Origin: Alphaproteobacteria bacterium
GTDB taxonomy: Bacteria > Pseudomonadota > Alphaproteobacteria > Zavarziniales > Zavarziniaceae
Reading direction: 5' to 3'
DNA: 9,412 bases
Assembly: GCA_021774355.1 (NCBI GenBank)
Contig: JAJFJE010000148.1
Coordinates: 1 to 9,412 of the forward strand
Shown here: one piece after another, positions 6,565 through 9,412 of the stretch
How positions within the stretch are numbered: the first letter of the stretch is position 1
Layout: every line of letters begins with the position of its first letter
Notes under the pieces: model-generated
What the model was told of the DNA's origin: nothing
The model's input: only the letters and a program-made list of their open reading frames with translations
Database searches by the model: none
Translations under genes and position numbers: made by a program

Positions 6565-7670
6565 CACATCAGCTCGATGTCGGCCTGCAAGGCGCCGGCC
6601 GCCTTGATTGCCTGGAGGATCGAGATGAGGTCGCGGGGGCCGACGCCGAGGGCATTCAGGCCGTCGACCAGATCGCGCAGATTGACGCCGGCGTCGAACA
6701 CGGCGATCTGGCGTCCCGCACCTTCGTCGACCGCCACGTCGGTCCGCGGCACGGTGACCGTCTGGCCCTGGCTGAACGGCGCCGGCTGGGCCACCTGGGG
6801 CGTTTCGGTAATGCGGATGGTCAGGTTGCCCTGGGCGATGGCGACCGTCGAGATGCGCACGTCCGCGCCGATGACGATGGTGCCCGATGCCTCGTCGACG
6901 ATGATCCGGGCCGGCAGGTCCGGGGTGACCCGAAGCTGCTCGATCCGGGTCACGAAGCCGATCAGGTCGTTGCGCGCCGATGGCGGAGTCGTCAGTTCGA
7001 TGGTCGAAGGGTCGAGCGCCCGGGCGGCACCGAGAACCACCTTGTTGATGGCGTCGGCGACCCGCCGGGCGGTCGTGAAATCCGGGTTCATCAGGGCCAG
7101 GCGCAGGACCCCGTCCTGGCCGAAGGCATAGTTGACCTCGCGTTCGATGATCGCGCCATTGGCGATGCGGCCGGAGGTCGGCACACCCTTGGTGACGCTC
7201 GTGGCAGCGCCCTGGGCCTTGAAGCCGCTGACCGCGGTGGGCCCCTGGGCAACCGCATAGACCTCGCCGTCCGCGCCGAGCAGGGGGGTAACCAAGAGGG
7301 TTCCGCCGAGCAGGCTCTTGGCATCGCCCAGGGTGGAGACGGTCACGTCGATGCGGCTGCCGCGCCGGCCATAGGGCGGCAGTTCGGCGGTGACCATCAC
7401 GGCCGCGACATTCTTGGTCTTGAGGTCGCTGTCCCGGGTATTGACGCCCAGGCGCTCCAGCATCGCCACCAGGCTCTGCTTGGTGAAGGGCGAATTGCGC
7501 AGGCTGTCGCCGGAGCCGTCGAGCCCGACGACCAGGCCATAGCCGACCAGCATGTTCTCGCGCACGCCTTCAAAATTGGCGATGTCCTTGATCCGCGAGG
7601 TCGCCCCGGCGTTGCCGTGGCCGGCAATCAGGGCGACCGCCGTCAGGACGATCAGGGAAAATCTCCGCAT
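6564..7670 (-). CDS. flgI: FlgI, flagellar P-ring protein
   Basis: 368 residues, the usual FlgI length. An N-terminal signal peptide (basic MRR, then a hydrophobic LIVLTAVALIAG, cleavage probable near GNAGA) directs it to the periplasm, where it forms the P ring around the rod in the peptidoglycan layer. Family hallmarks follow directly: SRIKDIANFEGVRENMLVGY, GLVVGLDGSGDS, a TKNVAAVMVTAELPP segment, SRIDVTVSTLGDAKSLLGG and the C-terminal DLVDGLNALGVGPRDLISILQAIKAAGAL. The ATG at 7670 is chosen because AAAGGTGG lies 6 nt upstream; the longer frame would start with TTG at 7691 and place that site inside the gene. A sigma-54 promoter lies 43-58 nt upstream. Confidence 0.97.
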   Translation of the reverse strand: MRRFSLIVLTAVALIAGHGNAGATSRIKDIANFEGVRENMLVGYGLVVGLDGSGDSLRNSPFTKQSLVAMLERLGVNTRDSDLKTKNVAAVMVTAELPPYGRRGSRIDVTVSTLGDAKSLLGGTLLVTPLLGADGEVYAVAQGPTAVSGFKAQGAATSVTKGVPTSGRIANGAIIEREVNYAFGQDGVLRLALMNPDFTTARRVADAINKVVLGAARALDPSTIELTTPPSARNDLIGFVTRIEQLRVTPDLPARIIVDEASGTIVIGADVRISTVAIAQGNLTIRITETPQVAQPAPFSQGQTVTVPRTDVAVDEGAGRQIAVFDAGVNLRDLVDGLNALGVGPRDLISILQAIKAAGALQADIELM

Positions 7671-7712
7671 TGCTGGCCACCTTTGTCGCAATCGCTGTTC
7701 CAGACCAGCCCA

Positions 7713-7728
7713 TGCCAGCGGCGTGCCA
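7713..7728 (-). promoter_or_regulatory. Sigma-54 promoter of the flgI operon
   Basis: The minus strand reads TGGCACG-N4-TGGCA against the consensus TGGCACG-N4-TTGCA. The -24 element is perfect, the -12 element has one mismatch, and the invariant GG-N10-GC spacing holds. The predicted start, about 12 nt after the -12 GC, leaves a leader of about 30 nt to the flgI ATG. Middle and late flagellar genes are commonly sigma-54 dependent in alphaproteobacteria. Confidence 0.8.
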
Positions 7729-7817
7729 AAGACGATGGAAGGAAAATCAACGGGTTAAGGACCTATCTTGGGGGTCGGACAAAGCCGCGGGGCAGGAATT
7801 GCCGGGTCCCGGCGGGA

Positions 7818-7847
7818 TTGTTGCCGGCCGCGCCCGGGGGGTATGCT
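7818..7847 (+). promoter_or_regulatory. Possible sigma-70-type promoter for crcB
   Basis: TTGTTG (7818-7823) and TATGCT (7842-7847) are 18 nt apart and lie 33 nt before the crcB start. Both hexamers are imperfect and the spacer is very GC-rich, so this is tentative. Confidence 0.3.
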
Positions 7848-7879
7848 GGGATCTTTCCTGGACAGGGGGCGGTGACGCG

Positions 7880-8257
7880 ATGCCGTATCTGGTGGTATTT
7901 CTGGGCGCCGGCCTGGGCGGCGCGCTGCGTCACGGGGTCAATCTGGCGACCTTGCGCTGGTTTGGCGTCGGGTTTCCCGCCGGCACCCTGGCCGTCAACA
8001 TTGTCGGCTCTCTGGCGATGGGCTTGATCGCCGGCTATTTCGCCCTGAAGGGGGACGCGCCGCAGGCGGTGCGGCTGTTCCTGACCACCGGGGTGCTGGG
8101 TGGCTTCACCACGTTTTCCGCTTTTTCCCTCGACGCGGTGCTGTTGTGGGAACGGGGCCAAAGCCCGGTGGCGGCGGCCTATGTGGCCGCGTCCGTGGTC
8201 TGCGCCCTGGTGGGCCTGGTGGCCGGCCTGGCGATCGTCCGACACCTTGCCGGCTAG
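7880..8257 (+). CDS. crcB: CrcB/FluC fluoride ion channel
   Basis: 125 residues with four hydrophobic segments (about 3-20, 33-54, 65-90, 97-121), the size and layout of a single-gene FluC subunit that works as an antiparallel homodimer in the inner membrane to expel fluoride. Diagnostic residues are present: GAGLGGALRHGV (9-20), GTLAVNIVGSL (35-45) with the pore Asn at 40, and GVLGGFTTFSAFS (71-83), which holds the Phe pair and the Thr of the central sodium site. The ATG at 7880 has a purine-rich GGGGGCGGTGA just upstream; the frame stays open further upstream but that part lacks family similarity. It lies between divergent flgI and fliX with no obvious functional tie to the flagellum. No fluoride riboswitch was recognised upstream. 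Confidence 0.95.
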   Translation: MPYLVVFLGAGLGGALRHGVNLATLRWFGVGFPAGTLAVNIVGSLAMGLIAGYFALKGDAPQAVRLFLTTGVLGGFTTFSAFSLDAVLLWERGQSPVAAAYVAASVVCALVGLVAGLAIVRHLAG

Positions 8258-8290
8258 GGCTGTTGCGGCATCCGCCCAAGCCACGGGACC

Positions 8291-8306
8291 CTAAGATATT
8301 GTTAAC
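8291..8306 (+). promoter_or_regulatory. CtrA-like box upstream of fliX
   Basis: The sequence reads CTAA-N7-TTAAC, a single mismatch from the CtrA consensus TTAA-N7-TTAAC with exact spacing. It sits 49 nt before the fliX GTG in a 97-nt gap. Caulobacter fliX is an early (class II) gene under CtrA control, which supports the call. No sigma-54 element was found here. Confidence 0.5.
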
Positions 8307-8354
8307 GCTGATCGGTCACCCTGGTGGCGTGATGCAAGCTCAGCGAGGTGCCGT

Positions 8355-8759
8355 GTGAAGGTCGAGAATCGGGGCGCCGTCCAGGGTCTTGGCGCCGCCA
8401 GAAAGGCGCAGCGCAACGCCTCTGGCTTTGTCCTGCCCGACGGCGACGGGGCCAGCGAGGCGACGGCCGCGCCGCCACCGCCGGCCGCCGCCGGCCTGTC
8501 CCCTCTGCTCGCCCTGCAAGAGGTGGCGTCCGACCGGCCCGGGCGGCGCAAAGCTGTCGCCCGCGCCAACGCCTTATTGGACGGGCTGGAGGCTCTGCGC
8601 CTCGAACTGATGCTGGGCCGGGTGCCCCGTGGACGGCTCGAGCAGATCATGGTTCTGCTGCGCGGCCGGCGCGAAGCCGTGGCCGACCCACAGCTTGCCG
8701 CACTGCTCGACGAGGTCGAATTGCGTGCCGCTGTCGAACTGGCCAAGCTCGGGTTCTGA
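8355..8759 (+). CDS. fliX: FliX, flagellar assembly regulator
   Basis: 134 residues from GTG at 8355 (GAGGT just upstream). It matches FliX: MKV at the N-terminus, a low-complexity Ala/Pro linker (33-46), SPLLALQEV (49-57), the helical LLDGLEALRLELMLG (74-88), DPQLAALLDEVELRAAVELAKLG (111-133) and hardly anything after it. In Caulobacter FliX senses basal-body assembly and controls the sigma-54 activator FlbD, so that late genes are made only after early structures form. Lying next to flgI, itself behind a sigma-54 promoter, fits that role, although flbD is not in the window. The gene is close to its usual partner loci, with crcB upstream and dksA downstream on the same strand. Confidence 0.93.
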   Translation: MKVENRGAVQGLGAARKAQRNASGFVLPDGDGASEATAAPPPPAAAGLSPLLALQEVASDRPGRRKAVARANALLDGLEALRLELMLGRVPRGRLEQIMVLLRGRREAVADPQLAALLDEVELRAAVELAKLGF

Positions 8760-8824
8760 GGCCTGGCGCGGCCATTTTGACCAAGATATTGAAATTATTG
8801 GAAAATGAGATCTGACGGCAGGGC

Positions 8825-8853
8825 TTGAACAAGCCGCCCGTGTTAAGTATTCT
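8825..8853 (+). promoter_or_regulatory. Possible dksA promoter
   Basis: TTGAAC (8825-8830) and TATTCT (8848-8853) are exactly 17 nt apart, about 37 nt before the dksA ATG, and are followed by an all-G/C discriminator (CCGCGCGCC). The hexamers match the sigma-70 consensus at four of six positions each. Part of the -35 side also forms a small GGCTT/AAGCC hairpin. Confidence 0.4.
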
Positions 8854-8889
8854 CCGCGCGCCTCGACAGGTGTCGCTCGCGAGGGTCGA

Positions 8890-9306
8890 ATGGGAATCGA
8901 GTTGCCGCCCGATTATCGTCCGTCAGACGACGAATCCTTCATGAATCCCCGACAGATCGAATATTTCCGTCGCAAGCTCCTGGCGTGGCGCGAGGACATT
9001 CTGCGGGAAAGCCAGGAAACGCTGCTGCATCTGCAGGAAGACACGGTGGCCGAGCCGGACATCGCCGACCGGGCCTCGACCGAGTCGGAGCGGGCGCTGG
9101 AACTGCGCACCCGGGACCGCCAGCGCAAGCTGGTGGGCAAGATCGACGCCGCCCTGCGGCGGATCGAGGAAGGCTCCTACGGCTATTGTGAGGAGACCGG
9201 CGAGCCGATCGGCCTGAAACGGCTGGACGCGCGGCCGGTCGCCACCTTGTCGATCGAAGCCCAGGAGCGCCACGAGCGGCGCGAACGGACCTATCGCGAC
9301 GAATGA
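8890..9306 (+). CDS. dksA: DksA, RNA polymerase-binding transcription factor (single-cysteine type)
   Basis: 138 residues. DksA enters the secondary channel of RNA polymerase and, with ppGpp, retunes rRNA and amino-acid gene promoters. The coiled-coil tip keeps D57-x-x-D60-x-A62, corresponding to the catalytic-tip D71, D74 and A76 of the E. coli protein. The zinc-finger region is recognisable (YGYCEETGEPIGLKRLDARP, 97-116) but has only Cys100; the other three zinc positions are Thr103, Ser121 and Ala124. This replacement is known in many alphaproteobacterial DksA proteins and implies a fold held without zinc. The ATG at 8890 has GAGGG 6 nt upstream; an internal ATG at 8941 would remove the family-typical N-terminus. 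The gene follows fliX after 130 nt, with its own probable promoter. Confidence 0.95.
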   Translation: MGIELPPDYRPSDDESFMNPRQIEYFRRKLLAWREDILRESQETLLHLQEDTVAEPDIADRASTESERALELRTRDRQRKLVGKIDAALRRIEEGSYGYCEETGEPIGLKRLDARPVATLSIEAQERHERRERTYRDE

Positions 9307-9354
9307 CACCGGGCTGCCGGCCGGTACGGTGACGGCGGCGCCCTCACTCCCTTC

Positions 9355-9384
9355 GTCATGACCGGGCTTGTCCCGGTCATCCAC
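9355..9384. repeat. Dispersed palindromic repeat, intact copy
   Basis: ATGACCGGG (9358-9366), a CTTGT loop and CCCGGTCAT (9372-9380) make a perfect 9-bp inverted repeat 49 nt after the dksA stop. It is the intact counterpart of the decayed copy at 5791-5820 (27 of 30 positions identical). It could fold as a transcription barrier after dksA but has no U-tract. The class resembles REP-type intergenic palindromes widespread in alphaproteobacteria. Confidence 0.75.
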
Positions 9385-9412
9385 GCCTGTGTGGCAACCC
9401 CGGTGTCCCCGT

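Noticed and set aside
7671..7879. Fluoride riboswitch (crcB motif) in front of crcB
   Set aside because: The conserved GATGG-GTTC type core and the later TCC-containing segment could not be found in the 209-nt gap.
6198..8027. 609-codon plus-strand frame crossing flgN, flgJ, flgI and the start of crcB
   Set aside because: It runs antisense through three confident flagellar genes and out of frame into crcB, so it is a GC-driven artefact.
7763..8284. Minus-strand 173-codon frame over crcB
   Set aside because: CrcB on the plus strand has all channel motifs; the opposite frame shows none.
8258..8290. Terminator after crcB
   Set aside because: Only a 4-bp GCGG/CCGC stem with no U-tract is visible.
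8320..8340. Sigma-54-like TGG...GCA before fliX
   Set aside because: The GG to GC distance is 9, not 10, and spacing is strict for sigma-54.

Overview
This is a GC-rich window from a flagellated alphaproteobacterium, probably Rhodospirillales-like. The grounds are alphaproteobacterial gene families (FlbT, FlaF, FliX, a one-cysteine DksA) and the fliX/flgI neighbourhood known from Caulobacter. The genus cannot be named from the sequence. Almost everything here serves the flagellum; no CRISPR array, tRNA, rRNA or insertion sequence was seen.

Left part, minus strand (about 1-4555): read 5'->3' the order is flbT (GTG start), flaF, a TPR protein with a divergent OGT/GT41-like glycosyltransferase domain (FlmG-like), and a Maf/DUF115 motility-associated glycosyltransferase that runs off the left edge. 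The genes overlap or lie close together (26 nt overlap, 38 nt gap, ATGA overlap), so they look like one operon. FlbT and FlaF control flagellin synthesis and secretion. The two large proteins are candidate flagellin glycosyltransferases of different families.

Centre (4556-5842): a 305-residue flagellin gene on the minus strand lies just upstream of flbT. It ends at a strong UUCG-loop hairpin terminator and starts behind an AT-rich region with two leader hairpins.

Right part: flgI (P-ring), flgJ/cheL (rod-binding) and a flgN/flbY-like gene form a tightly coupled minus-strand operon behind a good sigma-54 promoter. On the plus strand follow crcB/fluC (fluoride channel), fliX (flagellar assembly checkpoint) and dksA (RNA polymerase regulator). 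The fliX <-> flgI-cheL-flbY arrangement resembles Caulobacter, but crcB sits between the two divergent units. A CtrA-like box precedes fliX. A dispersed palindromic repeat occurs at about 5791 and about 9355.

As a system: FlgI and FlgJ build the basal body, the FlgN-like protein is probably a hook-filament chaperone, FliX links assembly to late gene expression, FlbT and FlaF gate flagellin, and the two glycosyltransferases probably decorate it before or during export.
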